From assembly GCA_024691985.1 (NCBI GenBank), contig JAILNC010000129.1:1-64000 (forward strand): DNA of 64,000 nucleotides, read 5' to 3'. Source of the DNA: Oscillospiraceae bacterium (lineage in GTDB: Bacteria > Bacillota > Clostridia > Oscillospirales > Oscillospiraceae). The notes beneath the pieces were generated by a model. It did not search any database. It was not told the origin of the DNA and saw nothing but the letters and a program-made list of their open reading frames with translations. A program made the translations under genes and the position numbers. Numbering within the stretch: the stretch's first letter is position 1; every line of letters begins with the position of its first letter. Positions 47,684-56,443 of the stretch are shown in pieces.

Positions 47684-50314
47684 ATGGCAACAAAGAAATC
47701 TGCAAGCAAAAAACCGGCGTCCAAGGCTGCTTCCACCCGCACGCGCGCCAAAAAGCAGCCCGTCAATCCGCCCGAGCCCGCGCCCCCGATCCGGCGCGAA
47801 CTCGGCGGCATCCTGTTTTTCTTTCTGGCCGTGTTCACGGGCGTCAGCTATTTCAATATCGACGGCGCTTTTGTCCGCTTCTTTTCCGAGACCATCAAGG
47901 GCCTCGTCGGCTGGGGCTATTGGGTGAGCGTTCCGATGTTCCTCGTCGCCACCTACATCCTGTTCTTCCACAAAGGCCGTCCGGTCGCGCTGCGTGTGTT
48001 CTGCTGCCTGCTGGTGCCGGTCCTGCTGGCGGCGCTGGTCAGCCTGCTGGTGTATCAGTACGACGTCACGGGCGCAGATGTCAAGCGCCTTGCGGAGCTG
48101 CTGTTCGAACAGGGCAAGGAGCTCGACTCCGGCGGCGTGCTCGGCGGCCTGCTCGCCATCGGGCTGGAAATGGCCTTCAGCATCTACGGCGCCTTCCCGG
48201 TGCTGATCGTGCTGCTGGGCGTGAGTCTGTTCTGCATCTTTCGTTCCGGCTTCAAGAAGGCGGCGGACAAGGTCAAGTATCAGGTGCAGACGCCCTATGA
48301 CCCCACGCTGTATGAAAACACGCTCACACCGCTCGACGCCGTTTCCGGCGCGCTGGCCAAACACGAGACACGCAAGATCGAGCGCGTCCAGCGCAGCGCC
48401 GCCAGCATGGATATCCCCCTCGGGGAGGACGAAGACGACGCGGCGAGTCTTATCCAGAGCGTGAGCGACACTTCGGTCCTCCCGACGCCGGAGCCCAAGC
48501 CGAAGAAGAGTCCGAAGATCAGCGTCGTGCGCGAGTCCGCGACGGAGGGCGTCATGCCCCTGAGCGCGGAGGAGGCCGCCCGCATCGCGGGCATCTACGA
48601 CGCGGCCAAGGCCGAGAGCAAGGTCTCCGAAAAGAGCTCCACAAGCAAGGGCAGGGGAAAGCGGGTCACCGTCTCGGCGGAGATCTCCGACCCCCCGAAG
48701 GTGCAGCGCATGAGCCGGGACGAGGTCAACGCCGAGGCCCAGGCCGTGGCGGAGGCCATCAACGCGACGGAGGACAAGCCGGAATACAGCTTCCCGCCGG
48801 TCAGCCTGCTTCGCAGCGGGACCGCCGCGGCGGGCGACGCAAGAGAGGAGATCCTGCTCAACAAGGAGCGCCTCGAGGGGGCGATCCGCAGCTTCGGCAT
48901 CGGCGCGACCATCGTCGGCGTCACGCGCGGCCCCACGGTCACGCGCTACGATATCGAGCTTGACCAGGGCGTGAAGCTCTCGCGCGTGACAAATCTGGCG
49001 GGCGATCTGGCGCTGGCGCTGGGCGTCGTCAACGTCCGCATCGCGCCCATTCCCGACAAGATCTCCACCGTCGGCATCGAGGTGCCGAACAAGATCGTTA
49101 CCACCGTCTCCCTGCGCGACATCATCGATTCGCCCAAATTCCAGAACGCGAAATCCAAGCTCAGCTTTGCCCTCGGCAAGGACATCGGCGGCGAGTGCAT
49201 CGTCGGCAACATCGCCAAGCTCCCGCACATGCTCATCGCGGGTACGACGGGCTCCGGCAAGTCGGTCTGCATGAACTCGCTGATCCTCTCACTGCTGTAC
49301 AAGGCGCGTCCGGACGAGGTTAAGCTCATCATGATCGACCCGAAGATGGTCGAGCTCGGCGTTTACAACGGCATTCCGCACCTCTATGTCCCGGTCGTGA
49401 CCGACCCGAAGAAGGCCGCCGGCGCGCTGCAGTGGTCGGTGGTGGAGATGCTCAAGCGCTACCGACTCTTCTCCGAGATCGGCGTGCGCGATATCGAGGC
49501 CTACAACCGTCACTGCCAGAGCAGCGGGGAGACCGCGCTGCCGCGCGTGGTGATCGTGATCGACGAGTTGGCCGACCTCATGATGATCGCCTCCAAGGAC
49601 GTGGAGGAGAGCATCTGCCGCGTCGCCCAGATGGGCCGCGCCGCGGGCATGCACCTCATCATCGCGACGCAGCGCCCCTCCGCAGACGTCATCACCGGCC
49701 TGATGAAGGCGAACATCCCGTCCCGCATCGCCTTCGCCGTCTCCTCCGCGCTCGAGAGCCGCATCATCCTCGATCAGGCCGGTGCAGAGAAGCTGATCGG
49801 TATGGGCGACATGCTCTTCTCGCCGGTCGGCGTCGGCAAGCCCATCCGCATCCAGGGCGCCTACGTCTCCGACGAGGAGCGCGAGGAGGTCATCCAGTTC
49901 ATCAAGGAGGGCGCGGGCGACGTACAGAAGAATGACGAGATCGTGGAGTACATGAACAAGGCCGCCGAGGACAAAAACGCCGACAGCGCGGCCGACAAGG
50001 AGGAGAAGGCTGCGGGCGGCTACGACGAGATGCTGCCGCAGGCGGTGGAGGTCGTGCTCGAGACCAAGTCCTGCTCCGTCTCCATGCTGCAGCGTCGCAT
50101 CAAGCTCGGCTATTCGCGCGCGGCGCGCATCGTCGATCAGATGGAGGAGCTCGGCATCGTCGGGCCCTATGAGGGCGCAAAGCCCCGCTCTGTGGTCGTG
50201 GACCGGAACGGCTGGATGGAGATCCAGCGTAAGCTCGGTCTGATCGGCGACGATGATCTGGCCCTCGCAGCCCAGATGAACGAGGACGAGACCGAAGCGA
50301 ATTACGATAACTGA
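47684..50314 (+). CDS. FtsK/SpoIIIE DNA translocase
   Basis: Four TM N-terminus, AGTTGSGKSVCMNSLI, C-terminal gamma winged helix. Confidence 0.95.
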   Translation: MATKKSASKKPASKAASTRTRAKKQPVNPPEPAPPIRRELGGILFFFLAVFTGVSYFNIDGAFVRFFSETIKGLVGWGYWVSVPMFLVATYILFFHKGRPVALRVFCCLLVPVLLAALVSLLVYQYDVTGADVKRLAELLFEQGKELDSGGVLGGLLAIGLEMAFSIYGAFPVLIVLLGVSLFCIFRSGFKKAADKVKYQVQTPYDPTLYENTLTPLDAVSGALAKHETRKIERVQRSAASMDIPLGEDEDDAASLIQSVSDTSVLPTPEPKPKKSPKISVVRESATEGVMPLSAEEAARIAGIYDAAKAESKVSEKSSTSKGRGKRVTVSAEISDPPKVQRMSRDEVNAEAQAVAEAINATEDKPEYSFPPVSLLRSGTAAAGDAREEILLNKERLEGAIRSFGIGATIVGVTRGPTVTRYDIELDQGVKLSRVTNLAGDLALALGVVNVRIAPIPDKISTVGIEVPNKIVTTVSLRDIIDSPKFQNAKSKLSFALGKDIGGECIVGNIAKLPHMLIAGTTGSGKSVCMNSLILSLLYKARPDEVKLIMIDPKMVELGVYNGIPHLYVPVVTDPKKAAGALQWSVVEMLKRYRLFSEIGVRDIEAYNRHCQSSGETALPRVVIVIDELADLMMIASKDVEESICRVAQMGRAAGMHLIIATQRPSADVITGLMKANIPSRIAFAVSSALESRIILDQAGAEKLIGMGDMLFSPVGVGKPIRIQGAYVSDEEREEVIQFIKEGAGDVQKNDEIVEYMNKAAEDKNADSAADKEEKAAGGYDEMLPQAVEVVLETKSCSVSMLQRRIKLGYSRAARIVDQMEELGIVGPYEGAKPRSVVVDRNGWMEIQRKLGLIGDDDLALAAQMNEDETEANYDN

Positions 50315-50317
50315 TCT

Positions 50318-50344
50318 GAAAAGGGCGTTATATACGCCCTTTTC
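50318..50344 (+). terminator. Candidate terminator after ftsK/spoIIIE
   Basis: GAAAAGGGCG-ttatata-CGCCCTTTTC. Confidence 0.6.
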
Positions 50345-50359
50345 GCTTAAGGAGAGCTT

Positions 50360-50758
50360 ATGGAGAACTGGTTCCCCCCGATGAACGAGCAGGAGGTCAA
50401 CAGGCTGGGCATCCTGGCGCTGGCGCATGTGGGCGATGCGGTGTTTGAACTTCTCGTGCGCGCAAGGCTGTGCGCGGACGGCCCCGCCGCGGTCGCCCAG
50501 CTCCACCGCCGGACGGTCGCAAAGGTCAACGCCGCCGCACAGGCGGAGGACATGAAAAAGCTCCTCCCGCTGCTGACGGAGGAGGAGTCGGCCCTGTACA
50601 AGCGCGGGCGCAACACGAAAGTCAACTCTGTCCCGCACCACGCAGACGTCGGACAGTATCACGCCGCCACGGGGCTGGAGGCGCTGTTCGGCTGGCTGTA
50701 TCTGCTCGGCAGGTATGAGCGTATCGCCGAGCTCTTCGCCGCCCTTACGGAGGAATAA
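50360..50758 (+). CDS. mrnC: Mini-ribonuclease III
   Basis: LALAHVGDAVFELLVRARL; ATGLEALFGWLYLLG. Confidence 0.9.
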   Translation: MENWFPPMNEQEVNRLGILALAHVGDAVFELLVRARLCADGPAAVAQLHRRTVAKVNAAAQAEDMKKLLPLLTEEESALYKRGRNTKVNSVPHHADVGQYHAATGLEALFGWLYLLGRYERIAELFAALTEE

Positions 50759-50760
50759 GC

Positions 50761-52485
50761 ATGCCGCTTGACGCAATCTGCCTGTCCGGCCTGACGCAGG
50801 AACTGCAGGAAAAGCTGGTCGGCGCGAAAATCGATAAAATCCAGCAGCCTGAGCGCGACATGGTCCTGTTCACCCTGCGCGCGCCCGGCGAGACGCTGCG
50901 CCTGCTCTGCGCCGTCGGCACAGGAAACGCGCGCGTGCACCTGACGCGCGCCTCCTTTGAAAACCCCGCGGAGCCGCCGATGTTCTGCATGCTCCTGCGC
51001 AAGCACCTGCTCGGCGCGCGCATCGCGGCCCTCACGCAGCCGAGAGGGGAGCGCCTGCTGTGCTTCGAACTGGACACGCGGGACGAGCTGGGCTTCGAGG
51101 CGCACAAGAAACTGGTCGTCGAGCTCATCGGCCGCAGCGCCAATCTGGTGCTGGTCGACGCCGAGGGCCGGATCGTCGACTGCCTGCGCCGCATGGACTT
51201 CGGCGGCGACGTCGAGCGCCGCATGCTCCCCGGCATGCTCTACCGCCTGCCGCCGCGCCAGGACAAGCCCTTTGTGCTTGACGCGACAAAGGAACAAATT
51301 GACGAGATGCTTGCGGACTGCGACGGACAGAGGCCCCTCGACAAATGGCTCCTGGAGCGTTTCTCGGGTCTTTCGCCGCTGGTCTGCCGGGAGCTCGCCT
51401 TCCGCTGCGGCGGCGATTATGCGCTTCTTCCACCGCTTCTGGAGGCTTTCAACGAGAGCGTTTCTGCCGGAGAGCTCGAGCCCTGGATGGTCTGCGACGG
51501 AAAGAGACCGCTGGACTTCAGCTTTCTGGCGCTGCACCAGTACGGACAGTCTGCGAGCTGTATCCGCCAGGACAACTTTTCCGACATGCTCGACCTCTTC
51601 TACGCCGAGCGCGACCGACTCGAACTGCAGCGCCGCCGCGCTTCCGCGCTCAACAAGAGCGTGCGGCAGCTGCGGGACCGGCAGGCGCGCAAGCTTGCCC
51701 TGCAAAAGGAGGAGCTGGCCCGTACCGAGGACCGGGAGACGCTTCGGAAGACCGCCGAGCTGATCAAGGCCAATCTCTACCGCATCCGCAAAGGCGACAG
51801 GACGCTGCGCTGCGAGGACTATTACGAGCCGGACTGCCTCGAGATCGAGATCCCGCTCGACCCGCTCAAAACGCCGCAGCAGAACGCGGCTGCGCTCTTT
51901 CGCGACTATGCGCGCCAAAAGGCGGCGCGGCTGCATCTGACGCGTCTGATCGAGGAAGGCGAGGCGCATCTGGACTATCTCAACAGCGTGCTGGCGCTGA
52001 TCGCTTCGGCGGAGTCGGAAAAAGACCTTGCCGATCTGCGGCGTGAGCTGGCGGCGGGAGGCGTCATCAAGGAGAAGGGGAACAGAAAACCGGACAGGGG
52101 CAAGACCCAGGCCCCGCTGCGTTTCATGACGGAGGACGGGCTCGAGGTCCTGGTGGGCCGGAGCAATCTGCAGAACGACGAGCTGACAACAAAGACCGCC
52201 CGCCGCAGCGATTACTGGCTGCACACCCAAAAGATCCACGGCAGCCATGTCGTACTGCGCTGCGAGGGGCAGGAGCCGCCGCCGCACAGCGTGGAGCAGG
52301 CGGCCGTGATCGCGGCCTGGTTCTCGCAGGGCCGCGGCGCCGGCAAGATCCCGGTGGACTACACCCTTGTTCGGAATGTCCGCAAGCCCTCCGGCGCATT
52401 GCCGGGCAAGGTACTGTACACGGACTACAAAACCCTCACTGTCGAGGGCGACGAGGAACTCATCAAAAAGCTCCGAGCGAAATAA
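50761..52485 (+). CDS. rqcH: NFACT family protein (RqcH-like)
   Basis: MPLDAICLSGLTQELQEKL; TARRSDYWLHTQKIHGSHVVLR. Confidence 0.92.
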   Translation: MPLDAICLSGLTQELQEKLVGAKIDKIQQPERDMVLFTLRAPGETLRLLCAVGTGNARVHLTRASFENPAEPPMFCMLLRKHLLGARIAALTQPRGERLLCFELDTRDELGFEAHKKLVVELIGRSANLVLVDAEGRIVDCLRRMDFGGDVERRMLPGMLYRLPPRQDKPFVLDATKEQIDEMLADCDGQRPLDKWLLERFSGLSPLVCRELAFRCGGDYALLPPLLEAFNESVSAGELEPWMVCDGKRPLDFSFLALHQYGQSASCIRQDNFSDMLDLFYAERDRLELQRRRASALNKSVRQLRDRQARKLALQKEELARTEDRETLRKTAELIKANLYRIRKGDRTLRCEDYYEPDCLEIEIPLDPLKTPQQNAAALFRDYARQKAARLHLTRLIEEGEAHLDYLNSVLALIASAESEKDLADLRRELAAGGVIKEKGNRKPDRGKTQAPLRFMTEDGLEVLVGRSNLQNDELTTKTARRSDYWLHTQKIHGSHVVLRCEGQEPPPHSVEQAAVIAAWFSQGRGAGKIPVDYTLVRNVRKPSGALPGKVLYTDYKTLTVEGDEELIKKLRAK

Positions 52486-52515
52486 TACTATACACTGATA
52501 AAAAGCTTCATTAGA

Positions 52516-52617
52516 TTTCCGAGGCAGAATTGTGTCAGGCTAGGCGCCTTCCGCAGAGCATAATGGAGATATATGGTCAAGGAAGGCAACGACGCATGGA
52601 GCAATTCTGACCGGAAA
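52516..52617. other. Unexplained intergenic region with nested inverted repeats
   Basis: TTTCC/GGAAA, CAGAATTG/CAATTCTG, GCCTTCC/GGAAGGC arms nested in order. Confidence 0.4.
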
Positions 52618-52649
52618 GATTTGAAGGCTTTTTATTAGTGGATAGTATC

Positions 52650-52691
52650 AAAGAAAAAGGCCGCTGTCCGATGACAGCGGCCTTTTTCTTT
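52650..52691. terminator. Bidirectional terminator
   Basis: AAAGAAAAAGGCCGCTGTC-cgat-GACAGCGGCCTTTTTCTTT. Confidence 0.93.
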
Positions 52692-52695
52692 GAAA

Positions 52696-53343
52696 TTAAA
52701 TCTCGTGTTTTCCGTGGGGCAGGGTGTCCCACTGATACCAGCGGCGCGGGAGCCTTGCGGCGATCAGCACGCCGAGACAGCCCGCGAGGACGCCGACCAC
52801 GATCCCGCCCAGCACGTCGCTGGGAAAGTGGACCACCAGATAGATGCGGGCAAAGCACATCAGCACTGCGAAAGTCAGCGCCAAGATCTTGTATTTCGGC
52901 TTTCCCATGATCATCACGGGCGTCATGCTGTCGAAAGCCGCCGTCGTGTGCCCGGAGGGGAAACTGTAGTCGCTCTCCAGATTCTGGCCGACCTTAAGCC
53001 AGAGCTGATAGTACAAACTGCTCTCGTCGGCGTAGGGCCTGGGACGGGCTATGTAGACCTTGAGCACCAGATTGGTAAAGATCGCGCCGATGGCGAGACC
53101 CAGACACATGGCGCTGCCGAAGCGCCTGGTGGGCTTGAAGAACGCGAGACAGAGCGACAGCAGGATCAGGAAGATCCCGCCCTTGCCGAAGAAGGAGATG
53201 AACTCGAAGAAAGGGGTGAAAAAGCCGCCGCCGACCCCATGGAGCCAATGAACAGAAGAGGTGACGGCCATATCAAAATCTTCAAAAACTGTGTTGATCC
53301 ACTGGGCTGCGGCTGTTATTTCCATAGCGGATTCCTCCGGCAT
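52696..53343 (-). CDS. Phosphatase PAP2 family protein
   Basis: YSFPSGHTTAAF; ARIYLVVHFPSDVLGG. Confidence 0.92.
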   Translation of the reverse strand: MPEESAMEITAAAQWINTVFEDFDMAVTSSVHWLHGVGGGFFTPFFEFISFFGKGGIFLILLSLCLAFFKPTRRFGSAMCLGLAIGAIFTNLVLKVYIARPRPYADESSLYYQLWLKVGQNLESDYSFPSGHTTAAFDSMTPVMIMGKPKYKILALTFAVLMCFARIYLVVHFPSDVLGGIVVGVLAGCLGVLIAARLPRRWYQWDTLPHGKHEI

Positions 53344-53450
53344 TGTAACTTGTTAAGTAATTTTACCATATCCGCCTCGGAAAAGTCTACCTGTTTTTGC
53401 ATAGTCCTCCTGAAGATGAACATACTAACAGCACAAGGGAGGTAATGGAA

Positions 53451-54338
53451 ATGAAACGAATCGCGATTTCAGCCGCGGCTTTTCTGCTGATGCTGCTGAT
53501 GGGGATGGGCCTTGCCAATCCGGCTTTTGCGGAGGGCACGGCGCCGGTCGCCGAAAATCTGGACCTGAGGACCTATCGCGGCGTCTCGGTCGGCGGAATG
53601 CTCTCCGCCTATGACCCGGATGGGGACGTGGTCTCCTATGAGATCACGACAAGCCCGGTCAAGGGCAGCGTGGAGCTCAAGGCGGACGGGAGCTTTGTCT
53701 ATACGCCGAAGAAGAAGCGCGGCAGGGATTACTTCGGCTATAAGGCGAAGGACGCCCAGGGCAATCTCTCGCAGGAGGCGACGGTGCTGATCCGTATCGA
53801 GAAGCAGAGACAGCCTGTTGTGTATGAAGACATGGACGGGCGTGCCGGGGCCTATGCGGCGGCGGAGCTGTGTGAAAGCGGTCTCTTCGTGGGCGACAGG
53901 ATTGGCACGGGCTACTGCTTCCATCCCGACCGCGCGGTCACGCGGGGCGAGTTTCTGAGCCTATGCATGCTCGCTACCGATCAGCCGCTTCTGGAAGGGG
54001 TGATGCGCTCCGGGTACAGTGACGACGAGCGCCTTTCCGACTCGATGCGTCAGCTCGCGGCGACAGCGGCCCTGACGGGGATACAGCCCGCCGGCGGCAG
54101 TCTCTCGCCGGACAGCGTGCTCACAAAGGGTGAGGCGGCGGCCATGCTGAACGCGGCCCTGGGCCTGTACGACGTCGCGCTTCCGGAGGAGGCTGCCCCG
54201 GAGAGCATGCTGCAGGCCTGTATGAACCTGCAGTCGGCCGGCGTCGTGGGCGCGGACTATACCCTCAGCGAGACGCTGTGCAGGGAAGAGGCGGCGCAGA
54301 TGATCGTCCGGGCGATGGAGACGCATCAAGAAGAATAG
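53451..54338 (+). CDS. Secreted Ig-like (cadherin-type) plus S-layer-homology-like protein
   Basis: Signal peptide; [14 protein letters not shown]...GSFVYTPKK...[12 protein letters not shown]-like repeats with VTRGEF. Confidence 0.75.
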   Translation: MKRIAISAAAFLLMLLMGMGLANPAFAEGTAPVAENLDLRTYRGVSVGGMLSAYDPDGDVVSYEITTSPVKGSVELKADGSFVYTPKKKRGRDYFGYKAKDAQGNLSQEATVLIRIEKQRQPVVYEDMDGRAGAYAAAELCESGLFVGDRIGTGYCFHPDRAVTRGEFLSLCMLATDQPLLEGVMRSGYSDDERLSDSMRQLAATAALTGIQPAGGSLSPDSVLTKGEAAAMLNAALGLYDVALPEEAAPESMLQACMNLQSAGVVGADYTLSETLCREEAAQMIVRAMETHQEE

Positions 54339-54345
54339 GCGATAT

Positions 54346-54382
54346 GCCGGGGAAGAACGAGCTTCCCCGGCTTCCTTTTTTC
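54346..54382 (+). terminator. Terminator
   Basis: GCCGGGGAAG-aacgag-CTTCCCCGGC then TTCCTTTTTT. Confidence 0.88.
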
Positions 54383-54404
54383 TCGGAAGAATCGCCGCGT
54401 CTTC

Positions 54405-54433
54405 TTGTGAATCCCGCCGCATTGTGCTATAAT
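54405..54433 (+). promoter_or_regulatory. Candidate promoter for uvrB
   Basis: TTGTGA-N17-TATAAT. Confidence 0.65.
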
Positions 54434-54466
54434 AATCCTAATGTACTTGTCAAAACGGAGCGTGTC

Positions 54467-56428
54467 ATGGACAAATTCAAACTGGTGTCCCCTTATAAGC
54501 CGATGGGCGATCAGCCCGAGGCGATCGACAGCCTGACGCTCGGGATCGAAAACGGTCTCGACGAGCAGGTTTTGCTCGGCGTGACCGGCTCCGGCAAGAC
54601 CTTCACCATGGCAAACGTCATTGCCAGGCTGAACCGTCCCACGCTCGTGCTGGCCCACAACAAGACGCTCGCCGCGCAGCTTTGCAGCGAGTTCAAAGAG
54701 TTCTTCCCCGAAAACGCGGTGGAGTATTTCGTCTCCTATTACGACTACTATCAGCCCGAGGCTTACATCCCCCATACGGATACCTTTATTGAAAAGGACT
54801 GCTCGATCAACGACGAGATCGAGCGCCTGCGCCACAGCGCGACCTCCAGCCTCTTCGAGCGCCGGGACGTGATCGTGGTGTCATCGGTCTCCTGCATCTA
54901 CGGCCTCGGCGACCCGATCGACTATGCCAACATGGTCATCTCCCTGCGCCCGGGCCAGACCCGGAACTTTGACGAGCTGCTGAGAAAGCTCGTGGAGATC
55001 CGCTATGAGCGCAACGACGTCGCCTTTGAGCGCAACATGTTCCGCGTCCGGGGCGACACGGTCGAGATCTTCCCGGCCTACTCCAACGACAAGGCCATCC
55101 GCGTGGAGTTTTTCGGGGACGAGGTGGACCGCATCAGCGAGATCAACGTCGTCACCGGCAGCGTGACGCGCATCGTCAACCACGCCGCCATTTACCCGGC
55201 AAGCCACTACGTCACGACCCGAGAGAAGATGGCGGATGCCATCGACCGCATCCGCGCCGAGTGCGACGAGCGCGTCCGGTATTTCACTGAAAACGGCAGG
55301 CTGCTCGAGGCCCAGCGCATCAAACAGCGCACGGACTACGACGTAGAGATGATGCAGGAGCTCGGCTACTGCACCGGTATCGAGAACTACTCCCGCGTCA
55401 TCTCCAACCGCGCGCCCGGCAGCCCGCCGATGACGCTGCTGGACTATTTTCCGAAGGACTTTCTGCTCTTCGTGGACGAGAGCCATGTGACCCTGCCGCA
55501 GGTGCGGGCCATGTACCGCGGCGACCGCGCGCGCAAGGAGGCGCTGGTGGACTTTGGCTTCCGCCTGCCTTCTGCCTTCGACAACCGCCCGCTCAAGTTT
55601 GACGAGTTCACGCAGCGCATCCACCAGCGGGTCTATGTTTCGGCCACGCCCGGCGAGTATGAGCGCGAGCGCGCCGGACAGATCGTCGAGCAGATCATCC
55701 GCCCGACGGGGCTTTTGGATCCCGAGATCTTCGTCCGTCCGGTCGAGGGGCAGATCGACGATCTGATCGGGGAGATCAACGCCAAGATCGAAAAGGGTCA
55801 GCGCACGCTGGTCACGACGCTCACCAAGAAAATGGCGGAGGACCTCTCCGCCTACCTGACCGGCTCCGGTATCCGCTGCCGCTACATGCACCACGACATC
55901 AACACCATCGAACGCATGGAGATCATCCGCGACCTGCGCCTCGGGGAATTCGACGTGCTGGTGGGCATCAACCTCCTGCGCGAGGGGCTGGATATCCCGG
56001 AGGTCGGGCTCGTCGCGATCCTCGACGCCGACAAGGAGGGCTTCCTGCGCAGCGAGACCAGTCTCATTCAGACGGTGGGCCGCGCGGCGCGCAACGCCGA
56101 GAGCATCGTGATCATGTACGCCGATACGGTCACGCCCTCCATGCGCGCCTGCATCAACGAGACCAACCGCCGCCGGAACAAGCAGATGGCCTACAACGAG
56201 GCGCACGGCGTCGTGCCGAAGACCATCGTCAAGAGCGTGCGCGATCTGATCGAGATCTCCTCGGAGCCAACGGTCAAGCTCACCAGCAAGGGCGTCAAAA
56301 TGACCGAGCGCGAGCGCCGCGAGCTGATCGCCTCGCTGGAGAGCAAGATGCGCAAGGCGGCCGAGATGCTCGAATACGAGATCGCCGCGCAGCTGCGCGA
56401 CGAGATCATCCGCCTCAAGGGCGTATAA
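54467..56428 (+). CDS. uvrB: Excinuclease ABC subunit B
   Basis: [28 protein letters not shown]-terminal UVR domain. Confidence 0.97.
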   Translation: MDKFKLVSPYKPMGDQPEAIDSLTLGIENGLDEQVLLGVTGSGKTFTMANVIARLNRPTLVLAHNKTLAAQLCSEFKEFFPENAVEYFVSYYDYYQPEAYIPHTDTFIEKDCSINDEIERLRHSATSSLFERRDVIVVSSVSCIYGLGDPIDYANMVISLRPGQTRNFDELLRKLVEIRYERNDVAFERNMFRVRGDTVEIFPAYSNDKAIRVEFFGDEVDRISEINVVTGSVTRIVNHAAIYPASHYVTTREKMADAIDRIRAECDERVRYFTENGRLLEAQRIKQRTDYDVEMMQELGYCTGIENYSRVISNRAPGSPPMTLLDYFPKDFLLFVDESHVTLPQVRAMYRGDRARKEALVDFGFRLPSAFDNRPLKFDEFTQRIHQRVYVSATPGEYERERAGQIVEQIIRPTGLLDPEIFVRPVEGQIDDLIGEINAKIEKGQRTLVTTLTKKMAEDLSAYLTGSGIRCRYMHHDINTIERMEIIRDLRLGEFDVLVGINLLREGLDIPEVGLVAILDADKEGFLRSETSLIQTVGRAARNAESIVIMYADTVTPSMRACINETNRRRNKQMAYNEAHGVVPKTIVKSVRDLIEISSEPTVKLTSKGVKMTERERRELIASLESKMRKAAEMLEYEIAAQLRDEIIRLKGV

Positions 56429-56443
56429 CGCGGAGGGACAGCC

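Noticed and set aside
49289-52287. Long - strand ORFs (495 and 542 aa) opposite ftsK, mrnC and rqcH
   Set aside because: No family signal; overlap conserved genes.
52563-52610. Peptide MEIYGQGRQRRMEQF as a small gene
   Set aside because: No Shine-Dalgarno and too short to judge; kept only as an alternative explanation for the intergenic element.
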